From Candidatus Schekmanbacteria bacterium (GTDB taxonomy: Bacteria > Schekmanbacteria > GWA2-38-11 > J061): a stretch of 64,000 nt of DNA. Made by a program: the position numbers and the translations under genes. Positions 1-9,200 of the stretch are shown one piece after another; position 1 is the stretch's first letter, and every line of letters starts with the position of its first letter. The stretch spans positions 62,001 to 126,000 of the forward strand of contig JACRJM010000004.1 in the NCBI GenBank assembly GCA_016219965.1, written 5' to 3'. Under the pieces are notes generated by a model. That model searched no databases and was not told where the DNA came from. It saw only the letters and a program-made list of their open reading frames with translations.

Positions 1-430
1 CCTGTATCGAAAGTTTTCCCGCTATTTCACTCATAGGGACAAGAAGAGGAAGACTTCCGTTTTCAAGCTGTATTGTCTCATAGCCTATGGCGGAGACTTT
101 GCGTTTAATCAATTCTTCCGTAAGTTCTCTGTTTGATGCAAGATGGAGAAAAGTATAGAGGATAAGATCTTTCCTTAAAAAAGGATATTCTGCAGGAAGA
201 GGTTCCTTTACCTTGATTACCATTTCTGAACTATTGTAAACCTCTTTTGCTGATTGGAGGATCTTTGCGCCTGCTTCTTCATATTCCCTGTCAGCTATAT
301 TGCTTCCAATCCCTGCTGATTTTTCGACTACTACCTTTGCGCCTGCCTCAACAAGGGCGCGTACTCCGGACGGGACAACGCCTACCCTGTATTCGTGGTT
401 CTTTATTTCCTTAGGGATTCCAATGATCAT
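1..430 (-). CDS. ald: Alanine dehydrogenase, 5' part (cut by window edge)
   Basis: The reading frame runs off the left edge; about 143 N-terminal residues are present. It opens with MIIGIPKEIKNHEYRVGV and continues through VMVKVKEPLP-like (here MVIKVKEPLP), LYTFLHLA and LPLLVPMSEIAG segments, the standard N-terminal domain of alanine dehydrogenase, which converts L-alanine to pyruvate and ammonia with NAD+ in the cytoplasm. The start is the ATG at 428-430, preceded by a GGAGGG ribosome site. The Rossmann domain lies outside the window. It is divergent from the HAMP-protein gene. The pyridine nucleotide transhydrogenase alpha subunit is a relative, but the N-terminal match is closer to Ald. 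Confidence 0.88.
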   Translation of the reverse strand, partial: MIIGIPKEIKNHEYRVGVVPSGVRALVEAGAKVVVEKSAGIGSNIADREYEEAGAKILQSAKEVYNSSEMVIKVKEPLPAEYPFLRKDLILYTFLHLASNRELTEELIKRKVSAIGYETIQLENGSLPLLVPMSEIAGKLSIQ

Positions 431-631
431 CGCAATGCCCTCCTCGTTTATCTATCAACAATATCTAGCAACAAGTATGAAAAAATATTACTTTAACAAT
501 CTAATGCGGGCAATAACTAAAATTGCTGTTAAGCAAAAATCTGTTGACTTCACCATGCCCTATCTATTCCAATATGTAGTGTAATCTATCTTAATTTTCT
601 ATCAAAGAAGATTAACAGATAAGGAGGCGAG

Positions 632-1234
632 ATGAAACATAAAGATAAGCGAAAAAAGATAATAGTAGATATGAGCTCCCAGTCGAAATATGCGATAATG
701 GTGTTTGCCTACCTGATGATTTATTCACTGATAGTAAATGTCCTTGTTTACCTGCCTACAGTTTCTGTCCTCGAGAATGAGAACCTGCCATTAGAAAGCA
801 GGATTGCCGCATCCAAGGAATTTTTTTTCCTTGAAAGCAGGTATCTGCCTATTGCCGTGCTTGTAATGGTGGTGATGTCTCTGCACAGCTTCAGGATAAC
901 GCACAGGTTTTTTGGCCCAATTTACAGATTCAAGGAAACAATAAAAGAAATAGCAGGGGGAAATCTGGACATCAGGGTCAGACTCAGGAAAAATGACTAT
1001 CTGAAAGATGTGGAATCTGTTTTTAACGGAATGCTTGATACGCTTTCTGCCAGGTTCAGAGATGTCTTTACATCTAACCTTAAATGCCGTCTCATAATTG
1101 CTGAAATCATGCAGGGTGCTGATAAAGGAACGATCTCAAAAGAGCAGATGAACGAAAAACTGCAGAATATCAAGGAGCAGCTTGAGATAGTTGAGCGGCT
1201 TACGGGAAGCAGTGTAAATAATAAAAAAGAATAA
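632..1234 (+). CDS. Membrane protein with two TM helices and a HAMP domain
   Basis: A 200-residue protein with membrane helices at about 20-42 and 70-88. A HAMP linker follows at about 88-140, with the typical G-P-I-Y-R-F start and an A-G-G-N-L-D turn. The last 60 residues are a charged helix. There is no methyl-accepting, kinase or GGDEF output domain and the periplasmic loop is only about 28 residues. It may transmit a signal to a separate partner. A good AGGAGG ribosome site precedes the ATG. Six bases downstream lies a type IV pilin gene, so the two are probably co-transcribed; HAMP-only proteins next to pilins are of unknown role. The family assignment is firm only at HAMP level. Confidence 0.72.
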   Translation: MKHKDKRKKIIVDMSSQSKYAIMVFAYLMIYSLIVNVLVYLPTVSVLENENLPLESRIAASKEFFFLESRYLPIAVLVMVVMSLHSFRITHRFFGPIYRFKETIKEIAGGNLDIRVRLRKNDYLKDVESVFNGMLDTLSARFRDVFTSNLKCRLIIAEIMQGADKGTISKEQMNEKLQNIKEQLEIVERLTGSSVNNKKE

Positions 1235-1240
1235 TAAGTT

Positions 1241-1627
1241 ATGACTATGAAAAAACCCAAATCAAAGCAGGGTGGATTCAGCATCATTGAACTCGTCGTA
1301 GTCATTCTTATCATCGGTGTAGTTGCAGCTATTGCAATACCGACATATTTGAATTACAGGAAAAAAGCCATAAGCGTAGAGGCGACAACAAACCTGATAA
1401 ATATCTATAAATTTGAAATGCAATATTTTGCAGAAAAGAATACCTTTACGGACAGCATGAACCTTCTCTCCTTTGAAGCAAAATCGAATCCCTATTATAC
1501 TTATTCCATAGTTGCGACTCAGCTTTCATTTACTGCCGAGGCTCGCGGTAATATTGACAATGATCCTGACGAAGATGTCTGGACTGTTAATGACAGCCAG
1601 GCGATCGTCCATACATCGATAGATTAA
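1241..1627 (+). CDS. Type IV pilin-like protein
   Basis: A 128-residue prepilin. A short basic leader ends in Gly-Gly (residues 11-12) before the mature N-terminus F-S-I-I-E-L, with the conserved Glu at mature position +5. A long hydrophobic helix VVVILIIGVVAAIAIP follows. This is the class III signal cut and N-methylated by prepilin peptidase PilD, for assembly into type IV pili or a type II secretion pseudopilus. The globular part (about 95 residues) has an aromatic stretch and the acidic N-I-D-N-D-P-D-E-D segment, reminiscent of a calcium loop. No other pilus genes are nearby, so it is an orphan (minor pilin or pseudopilin). An alternative ATG lies two codons in. Confidence 0.85.
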   Translation: MTMKKPKSKQGGFSIIELVVVILIIGVVAAIAIPTYLNYRKKAISVEATTNLINIYKFEMQYFAEKNTFTDSMNLLSFEAKSNPYYTYSIVATQLSFTAEARGNIDNDPDEDVWTVNDSQAIVHTSID

Positions 1628-1768
1628 AGTGGCAGCAACCTGATCAGGCAATCGCTTTCCATACTCCATTCTAATTTTTTGACATATGATTAAGCATGTA
1701 TTATGTTTAGTATATCTCTGTTAATTTAAAATCTAATTGCTCAACTAATGCGGATAAAAGTGGATTTA

Positions 1769-3481
1769 ATGAAATCAAAACTTCAAATCACTGCTTTATT
1801 CTTTTTAGTTCTAAGTTTTCTTTTTCTTTCCAATAGTATTTCAGCCGCAACATTCAAGGTAAGCACAACGAGCGAGTTCCGTCAGGCACTTTTAGATGCC
1901 GCTGGAAACGGGGAAGATGATACAATTATTTTAAATGCCGGGACTTATAAGACCACAGATGACGGGCTGGGAACTTTTACGTTTTCCGACAGTGAAGCTC
2001 ACAATCTCACAATAAAAGCTAAGGATGGATTGACAAGGAATGACGTTATTCTGGACGGTGATAATACTGATCAGGTTCTCGACTATGAAAACACTGAAAC
2101 AGATTCAGTTTTGACAGTTGATACTATCACTGTTCAAAACTGTTACACTCACGGCAGCGGCAACACAGGTGGCGGGATTAGTAGCTCAAGTGACATAATA
2201 ATTACAAACACAACCATCTCGAATAATGTAGCTTATAACGGTGGTGGAATACATGCGGGTAAAGAGGCGACCGTGATAAATTCAACTATTTCAAATAATA
2301 GTGCTAACAAATATGGTGGCGGTATCTATGGCGAAAGTGGTGCAACTATAACTATTACAAATTCCATTATTTCTAATAATTCAGTTACAAATATTATTCC
2401 TTATAATTTTGTTTGTAGTGACTACAATAAGAAATTTAATACTAATGGTAATGAAACAATAAAAAAAGTAGTCATAATAGATAATATAGATCCATTACTC
2501 TTTTCCGGTACTGGCTATGGTGCTGGTATCTATGCCAGTGCTGTAACCGTAACAAATTCAACTATATCCAATAATAGAGCTCTGATAGTTGGTGGTGGTA
2601 TCTATGCCAATGCTGTAACCATAAGAAATTCAACTATATCCGGGAATGATGGTGGAGGTATCTATGCCAATACTGTAAACGTAACTAACTCTACAATCTC
2701 GGAAAATATAAGCGGTTTTTGCTACTCAACATGTGAGCGGGGCGGTGGAATTTATGCAGGGGATTCTGTAACTGCAATAAACTCTACCATTTCTGATAAT
2801 TCATCTACCGCAGGAGGAGGCATCTGTGGCAAAGGGAATTTTATAAACAATATTTTCACAAACAATTCGTCTGACATTTATTTTAGCGGGGACAGTAATC
2901 TTTACAATAACTTTATTGACAATACAAAACTGGAAAATGAGTTGTCTTTTGTCATTACAAAGGAGAACAACGTTGAGCCAGAGGAAGTAAAACGTAACTA
3001 CTTTCCAGATTCTGATCTCAGGTTAGGTGCCCATGTATATAAAACGAGTTATGATTCGGAGAGTCTTAACTTTGCTGACTCTGATTTCAGGTTAGGCGCG
3101 GGTTCGATTGCTATTAATAAGGGATTAAATCCTAGCTCAAAATTATTTAAGAAGTTAATAAATGATAAATCAATTTTAAAAGCATTGAAAACAGATAAGG
3201 ACGGAAACAAGCGTATCAGGGGTAAAGCAATTGACCTGGGAGCCTATGAATACTTGGCTTTTACAATCACAGCATCAGCAGGCGTGGGAGGAAGCATCAC
3301 TCCCAAAGGTAATATGAAAGTTACTTACGGTACAGACAGGACATTTACCATCACACCAAAAAAGGGCTACAAAATCGCAAAAGTAAAAGTAGATGGGGTT
3401 TCCGTTGGCGCAGTGAAGACTTATACTTTTACGAACATAACAAAAAACCATTCCATAAGCGCAACATTTAAGAAGAAGTGA
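1769..3481 (+). CDS. Secreted right-handed beta-helix protein with C-terminal bacterial repeat domain
   Basis: About 570 residues. The signal peptide (ITALFFLVLSFLFLSNSISA) is followed by an ATFKV mature start. The body (about 40-400) has repeated coils of the form G-G-G-I-Y-A..V-T..N-S-T-I-S-N-N, a polymorphic-outer-membrane/pectate-lyase-like parallel beta helix. Near residue 440-490 is an I-D-L-G-A-Y-E segment, which often ends such helices. The last 75 residues (ITASAGVGGSITP..NHSISATF) form a beta-grasp-like bacterial repeat domain. It is probably surface-exposed or secreted; substrate unknown. I chose the ATG at 1769, which begins the signal peptide, over 1748, which lacks a ribosome site. 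Asn/Thr/Ser richness fits an extracellular protein. Confidence 0.75.
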   Translation: MKSKLQITALFFLVLSFLFLSNSISAATFKVSTTSEFRQALLDAAGNGEDDTIILNAGTYKTTDDGLGTFTFSDSEAHNLTIKAKDGLTRNDVILDGDNTDQVLDYENTETDSVLTVDTITVQNCYTHGSGNTGGGISSSSDIIITNTTISNNVAYNGGGIHAGKEATVINSTISNNSANKYGGGIYGESGATITITNSIISNNSVTNIIPYNFVCSDYNKKFNTNGNETIKKVVIIDNIDPLLFSGTGYGAGIYASAVTVTNSTISNNRALIVGGGIYANAVTIRNSTISGNDGGGIYANTVNVTNSTISENISGFCYSTCERGGGIYAGDSVTAINSTISDNSSTAGGGICGKGNFINNIFTNNSSDIYFSGDSNLYNNFIDNTKLENELSFVITKENNVEPEEVKRNYFPDSDLRLGAHVYKTSYDSESLNFADSDFRLGAGSIAINKGLNPSSKLFKKLINDKSILKALKTDKDGNKRIRGKAIDLGAYEYLAFTITASAGVGGSITPKGNMKVTYGTDRTFTITPKKGYKIAKVKVDGVSVGAVKTYTFTNITKNHSISATFKKK

Positions 3482-3489
3482 TGATGAGA

Positions 3490-3543
3490 TTGCTTCACTT
3501 TGTTCGCAATGACAGAGACGACGGCACGTTCGGGGAACGTGCC
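3490..3543. repeat. Intergenic hairpin element (REP-like)
   Basis: Lies between the convergent beta-helix and rimO genes. It contains a perfect 9-bp inverted repeat (GGCACGTTC at 3523-3531 and GAACGTGCC at 3535-3543, GGG loop), preceded by an imperfect ATTGC...GCAAT pair at 3490-3509. No T-run follows, so it is not a classical terminator. The wording resembles dispersed intergenic REP-like elements; copy number could not be tested. Confidence 0.5.
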
Positions 3544-3569
3544 CTACAATAAATGATGTAAGGTTTTTG

Positions 3570-4901
3570 TTATTTCACTACTTCTGCGGTGAGGTCAAAA
3601 TCAACTGAGCTAACAATCTCGACTTTATAAATTTTCCCGGGCACAAGTTTTTTCCCCTGTATGAATGTGATGCCGTCAACATCAGGAGCCTGCGACTTTA
3701 TTCTTCCTTCATAAAACCCGGTCTCTTCAGACTTGCGTTCTACTATTGCCTCATTAAGAGTGCCTATGAGATTCTTATTTCTTGCGGCTGATATTTCTCT
3801 CTGTGCGTTTTCTATTTCCAGCGCCCTCTGCATTGCTTCTTTTTTACTGACATGTCCTTTAAAGCTATAAGCCGGTGTTCCTATTTCCCTTGAATAGGTG
3901 AATGTTCCAAGAGTATCGAATCTTACTTTTTTTATAAACTCAAGGAGTGAGTTGAAATCTTCTTTGCTTTCTCCCGGGAAACCTGTTATCAGGGATGTGC
4001 GCAATACTGCATCAGGCGCTCTTTCTCTTATGCGTGTCATAAGCTCTTCAATATCCTGTCTTCTGTATTTCCTCCCCATCTTTTTCAATATCCTGTCCTC
4101 AGAGTGCTGTATGGGAATGTCAAAATATTTGCAGATTTTTTCTGACGAGGAAATTATGTCTATAAGCTCATTGTCTATTTTTGAAGGATAAAGGTAGAGA
4201 GGTCTTATCCATTTAATCCCTTTGATTTTTTCAAGTTCAACAAGTAGGGTTTTAAGGTCATTCCCGTTATTATCACTGTTTCCGAATGCTGTAAGATCCT
4301 GCGCTATGAGATTTATTTCGACCGTTCCATCGCGAGCCAGCTTTTTCGCTTCATTTACTATTGATTTTATTTCTCTGCACCTTAAGTCTCCTCTGATTGC
4401 AGGAATGGAACAGTATGAGCATCTGTTGGAGCAGCCATCGGCAATTTTTATATAAGACACTCCATGCGGCGTAAATCTCTTCCGAGGGAGTTTATGGTCA
4501 TAAATGAAAGTCGGCGAATCTTTTTTCCGTGCGGAAGATTCTCTTCCGGAAGAAACATAATCCATTATTCTCGGTATGTCATTTATGCCGGCGATGGAGT
4601 CTATTTCAGGCATCTCTTTTTGAAGTTCACCGCCATATCTCTGCGGAAGACAACCTGTGACTATTATTTTCTTTATCTCACCTTTTTCTTTTAAGCGTGA
4701 AGCATTGAGTATGGTTTCAATGGACTCCTGCTTGGCTTTATCTATAAAAGAGCATGTGTTTATGAGGACAGTGTCTGCCGGTGCATCACCATCCACAATC
4801 TCGATTCCGTTTTCCTCAAGTATCCCGGCCATGACTTCGGCATCTACGTTGTTCTTTGCGCACCCGAGGCAGACGATTTTTATTTTTTCAGTTTTGCTCA
4901 T
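3570..4901 (-). CDS. rimO: Ribosomal protein S12 methylthiotransferase RimO
   Basis: A 443-residue radical SAM enzyme that adds a methylthio group to a conserved Asp of ribosomal protein S12. The N-terminal UPF0004 domain supplies cluster cysteines C14, C50 and C84 (motifs CLGCAKN, NTCSF and VTGC). The radical SAM CxxxCxxC is C157-C161-C164 (CSNRCSYC). A C-terminal TRAM domain (about 380-443) completes the family. RimO rather than MiaB is indicated by the CLGCAKNNVDAE start and the DIPIQH and TSLITGFPGE segments. The ATG at 4901 matches the family N-terminus; an upstream in-frame TTG at 4916 has no ribosome site. It lies downstream of mnmA on the same strand. Confidence 0.92.
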   Translation of the reverse strand: MSKTEKIKIVCLGCAKNNVDAEVMAGILEENGIEIVDGDAPADTVLINTCSFIDKAKQESIETILNASRLKEKGEIKKIIVTGCLPQRYGGELQKEMPEIDSIAGINDIPRIMDYVSSGRESSARKKDSPTFIYDHKLPRKRFTPHGVSYIKIADGCSNRCSYCSIPAIRGDLRCREIKSIVNEAKKLARDGTVEINLIAQDLTAFGNSDNNGNDLKTLLVELEKIKGIKWIRPLYLYPSKIDNELIDIISSSEKICKYFDIPIQHSEDRILKKMGRKYRRQDIEELMTRIRERAPDAVLRTSLITGFPGESKEDFNSLLEFIKKVRFDTLGTFTYSREIGTPAYSFKGHVSKKEAMQRALEIENAQREISAARNKNLIGTLNEAIVERKSEETGFYEGRIKSQAPDVDGITFIQGKKLVPGKIYKVEIVSSVDFDLTAEVVK

Positions 4902-4936
4902 TTGTAAGCCATTCAATATTACTTTGTATTGTTAAT

Positions 4937-4998
4937 CGGCTTGGCAGGTTCCACGGCAGGCACCTGCGGTTTAGTGCCAGAGTGGGACCGACAAGCCG
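4937..4998. repeat. Structured palindromic element between mnmA and rimO
   Basis: A 62-base imperfect palindrome with three nested stems. The outer arms are CGGCTTG (4937-4943) and CAAGCCG (4992-4998), the middle arms GGTTCCAC and GTGGGACC (one G-T pair), and the inner arms GGCAC and GTGCC. It is GC-rich compared with its surroundings. It has no T-run on either strand. It may be a mobile REP/MITE-like element or an RNA structure in the mnmA-rimO transcript. Confidence 0.55.
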
Positions 4999-5011
4999 TA
5001 GCATAATATAA

Positions 5012-6112
5012 TTATTGGCTCTCTTCAATCCAGCCACCGCCCAAAACAGAATCATCATTGTAAAAAACTGCAGCCTGTCCCGGTGTTATTGCTTTTTGAG
5101 GTTCAAGAAACTTTACAGTCGCATTCTCTCCATCTATTGCAATAATCTCTGCTGCGGCGTATTTGCTGCGATACCTGTATTTTACTTCCAACCGCATGCC
5201 GCTTGCAGGAACAGCTCTTTCCGAATGCCAGATAATTCCTGTCACTTTCATCCCTGTTTTAAACAATTCATTTTCGTCGCCTATTACAACCTGTTTTTTC
5301 TCCGGAATCAGGGCTGTGACATAGAAAGGCTTTCCGAACGCCAGACCGATTCCTTTTCTCTGTCCGATTGTGAAATTCTCAATTCCATTGTGTTTGCCAA
5401 CCACTGTTCCATCGGAGGTCATGATTTCTCCGGGTGTCTCTCTAAATGATGGGATTTCTCTCTTCAAAAAATCACGGTAGTTATTTGAAGGGACAAAACA
5501 TATCTCCTGGCTTTCTTTCTTCTCCCAGACCGGAAGCCCGTTCTCGCGGGCTATTTCCCTTACCTCTATTTTCTTTAAGCTGCCCACCGGGAAAAGTATA
5601 TTTTGCATCTGCGCCTGCGTCATCCCTGCAAGAAAGTAGGACTGGTCCTTGTTTGCATCAATCCCTTTTTTAAGGATAAATTCGCCACTTGCACTGTCCT
5701 TTTCTATACTTGCATAATGTCCCGTAGCGAGAAAGTCCGCCCCGATTCCGAATGCCCTGTTAAGAAGGTGTCTGAACTTTATCTTCTGATTGCAAAGGAT
5801 ACAGGGGTTCGGGGTTTTCCCATTCGAGTACCTGGAAAGAAAGTTGTCTATTACCTCTTCCCTGAATTCCTTCTCAAGATTTATGACATAGAAAGGAATA
5901 GCGAGTTTTTCCGCCACACGCCTTGCGTCATGGATATCCTTGAGCGAACAGCAGGAGCCGAAAAGTGTCTCGCTGTAAGAACTCTGATCATAGAGCTGAA
6001 GAGAAATGCCTATCACATTATATCCCTGCTCTTTAAGAAGAAAGGCGGCGACCGAGCTGTCAACCCCTCCGCTCATTGCTACAATAACTGTTTTATGGTT
6101 TGATGCACACAT
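5012..6112 (-). CDS. mnmA: tRNA-specific 2-thiouridylase MnmA
   Basis: A 366-residue cytoplasmic enzyme that thiolates U34 of Lys, Glu and Gln tRNAs. The PP-loop SGGVDSS is at 14-20 near the N-terminus. Catalytic cysteines are in PNPCILCN (C104) and in QEICFVP (C205). The segments ATGHYA, KDQSYFL and FTIGQRKG are family hallmarks, and length matches the usual 355-375. It starts at the ATG at 6110-6112. Downstream lies rimO, so the pair groups two RNA/ribosome sulfur-insertion enzymes. The short MnmA form without a rhodanese fusion is present, so a separate sulfur donor is required. Confidence 0.95.
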   Translation of the reverse strand: MCASNHKTVIVAMSGGVDSSVAAFLLKEQGYNVIGISLQLYDQSSYSETLFGSCCSLKDIHDARRVAEKLAIPFYVINLEKEFREEVIDNFLSRYSNGKTPNPCILCNQKIKFRHLLNRAFGIGADFLATGHYASIEKDSASGEFILKKGIDANKDQSYFLAGMTQAQMQNILFPVGSLKKIEVREIARENGLPVWEKKESQEICFVPSNNYRDFLKREIPSFRETPGEIMTSDGTVVGKHNGIENFTIGQRKGIGLAFGKPFYVTALIPEKKQVVIGDENELFKTGMKVTGIIWHSERAVPASGMRLEVKYRYRSKYAAAEIIAIDGENATVKFLEPQKAITPGQAAVFYNDDSVLGGGWIEESQ

Positions 6113-6258
6113 TAATAAGCTCCGTTTGAAAGCTACTCTAATATATTATTTTGAAATAAAAGCAAGAATGGCAATAAAACTGTTTACACTGAATGGTAAA
6201 GGAAATTATACTTATAACAGCTTGTTGGACCTATAGACAATTTAAAGAAAAGTTCCTA

Positions 6259-9200
6259 ATGAAATTATCAACGAAGCTGGCGCTCTTTTTCTCTGCAATA
6301 TTGTTTTCCATTATTACAGTTACCGGGTATTTTTTTTACAACAAAAGTATTGAGATTCTGGAACTGCGGATAAAAAACCAGCTTGAAAACCTTGCTTCCA
6401 ACTCTATGGGCAAGATTGACAATAACTTCAGTGAATGTTTCGCAGATATAAAAATTCTCGCATCTGAACCATTGCTGGTATCAGGCAAGGCAACACCTGA
6501 GCAGATCACGGAAAGGCTTATCCAATACAAGAATGATTATACTTTTTATTCATCTCTTTCTTTTTTTGGTATGGACAGGGTGAGGATTGCTGACTCTGAC
6601 GGGCAGAATATAGGGGAAAAACATGCTCTGATAGGTTACTGGAAAGATATCGAGAAGAAGGAGGATGTAGCCTTTTCCCTTCATGTGGCTGAAAGCCTTA
6701 AAAAGCCGACATTTCATTTTGCGGCTGTTGTAAAAGATAAAAATGGAGTCCCGTTAGGTGTTGTTGTTTCAAGAATGCCGTCTGAAAAGATAGGTGAAAT
6801 CACGAAAGAGGTCTCATCGCATGTAATAAAAGAGGATTATAAAATAACACTGGTTAATAAGGATGGGGTTGTTGTTTATTCCAACTTCGACCCCAAATCT
6901 ATTCTAAAAGAAAAATTTGAAGATTGGGATTTTATAAAAAAAGAAATAGATGATGGGAAGTTAATATACAGCGGCCAGCATCATACAGAAAAAGATGAAG
7001 AAGATGAGATTTATGCCTTTACTCATAAGCATAACGCTATTAATCCTCTGGTTTCTGACTATACACTGGTAATAGAAATACCTGCTAAACTAGCTTTCAA
7101 CTCTTCTATAGAATTAAGAAACAAAATGCTTTTTGCTCTTGCGGGGGTTATTTTTATTTCAATAATGGTAATAATCTTCTTTTCCCGCACCATTACAAGC
7201 CCATTGGAAAAACTTAATACTGCTGCACAAACTGTTGCCGGCGGGAACCTCGATATAGCTCTTGATATCAGGTCAAGGGATGAAATAGGAACACTGGCAG
7301 TTTCTTTTAGCAGAATGGTAGAGAAGCTTAAGGAATCACAGGATTGGGACTTAAGGCAGAATAAAGAGCTTGAAGATAAAATCGCTGCTAGGACTGCAGA
7401 GCTTGAAAATATCAATACCAAAATGAATGAAGAGCTTTCAAGCAGGGAGATTGTGGAAAAAACATTGCGGGAAAGCGAAGATCGCTTCAAGACTTTTATG
7501 AACAACAGCCCTGCTTTGGCATGGATAAAAAGCAAGGAGTTTTCCTATCTCTATGTAAATGCGCCTATGGAGAAGGCCTTCAACAGAAGTCTTGCGGATT
7601 GGATAGGGAAAACTGATTTCGATTTCTGGCCTGAAGAACAAGCTAAAGAACTTCGCGATAATGATGCCGAGGTTTTGGAAAAATGGGAGGCTATTGATGC
7701 GATAGAAGAAGTATCAACTCCTGAGGGGATGGTTTGCCAGTGGCAGGTTTTAAAGTTTCCGCTTAAAGATGCATCAGGAGAGATATATGTGGGCGGTATG
7801 GCGGTGGATATGACTAAACGCATTGAAGCCGAGAAACTGCTTGGAAGAAGCAATAAGCAGATGGCTCTCATATTCGAATCAATGCCTGTGGTTGTGTATG
7901 CTCTTAAAGCGAAGGAGGATTTCGGCATTACATATATGAGCAGCAACGTAATATCCATTACCGGATACCGTCCCGAACAGTTCATGGCTGACCCTGAATT
8001 CTGGGTTCAATGCGTGCATCCTGACGATGTTAACCGCACGATTAGAGGTTTTACTGATTTGATGGAGAAAGGTTATGAGGATCTTGAATACAGGATGCGT
8101 ATATATAATGGAAAATATAGGTGGTTTTTGGATTCTTTACGTTTGATAAATCCTGAAGATGGCTCAGAGCCATATATTCTTGGAGTAGGGATTGACATTA
8201 CCGAGCGTAAAAAAAATGAAGAAGCTCTTAAGCAGGCAACGACAGAACTTGAGAAAAAGGTCATGGAGCGCACCGCTGCTCTTAATAACGCTTATGTAAA
8301 GCTCAAGGACTCAACTGACAGGCTTGCAGAACAAAATCGGGAGATAGGCATATTAAGCCAAATGACGGACCTGCTCCAGTCAGCCAGCACGCTTGAAGAA
8401 GCATTTGTCATAATCTCCCAGTCACTCGATGAATTGTTTACAGAGAATAGCGGTGCCCTCTATATATTTAATGCTTCCCGGAACATTTTAAAAGCAGAGG
8501 CTACATGGGGAGAAGAGATGCCTGACGACTTGTTTGTAGTGCCCGATGATTGCTGGGCGCTAAGACGCGGCAGGACTCACAAATGTATTGGAGGCGGCGC
8601 TCTCTCTTTAAGATGCAAACATATGGGGAATAAAGAGAGAAGCTACATCTGTATCCCTCTCATCGCACATGGAGAGACACTTGGGATTTTACAACTTATC
8701 ATTAATGGAAAAGACGATGGAAAAGGTGAAGGGAAAGACAGTGAATATGCGAATGAAGCTTACATAGAAGAGAAAGATCAGCTTCTTCTTAATGGATCGG
8801 AACGCATCAGCATGGCATTGGCAAATCTTAAGCTTCGGGAAACTTTAAGGAACCTTGCCATTCGTGATCCTCTGACCGGCTTATTTAACAGGCGCTATAT
8901 GGAAGAATCATTCTCAAGGGAAATATTCCGGACAGAAAGAAAAGGCTCAATGCTGGGGATTATAATGCTGGATATAGATAATTTTAAATTTTTTAATGAC
9001 ACATACGGACATGATGCGGGTGACATGATGCTACGCAAGATGGGAGAATTCCTTAAGAAGAATATAAGGGGGAGCGACATTGCCTGCAGGTACGGCGGAG
9101 AGGAATTTCTGATTATTCTCCCCGAGGCATCACTTGAGATTACACGGGAGAGAGCAGAATTCCTGCGCATTGCTGTAAAAGAACTTCAGATACAGTGCAG

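Noticed and set aside
300-584. Plus-strand ORF at the left edge
   Set aside because: It is the shadow of the alanine dehydrogenase gene on the other strand and then runs into AT-rich gap sequence.
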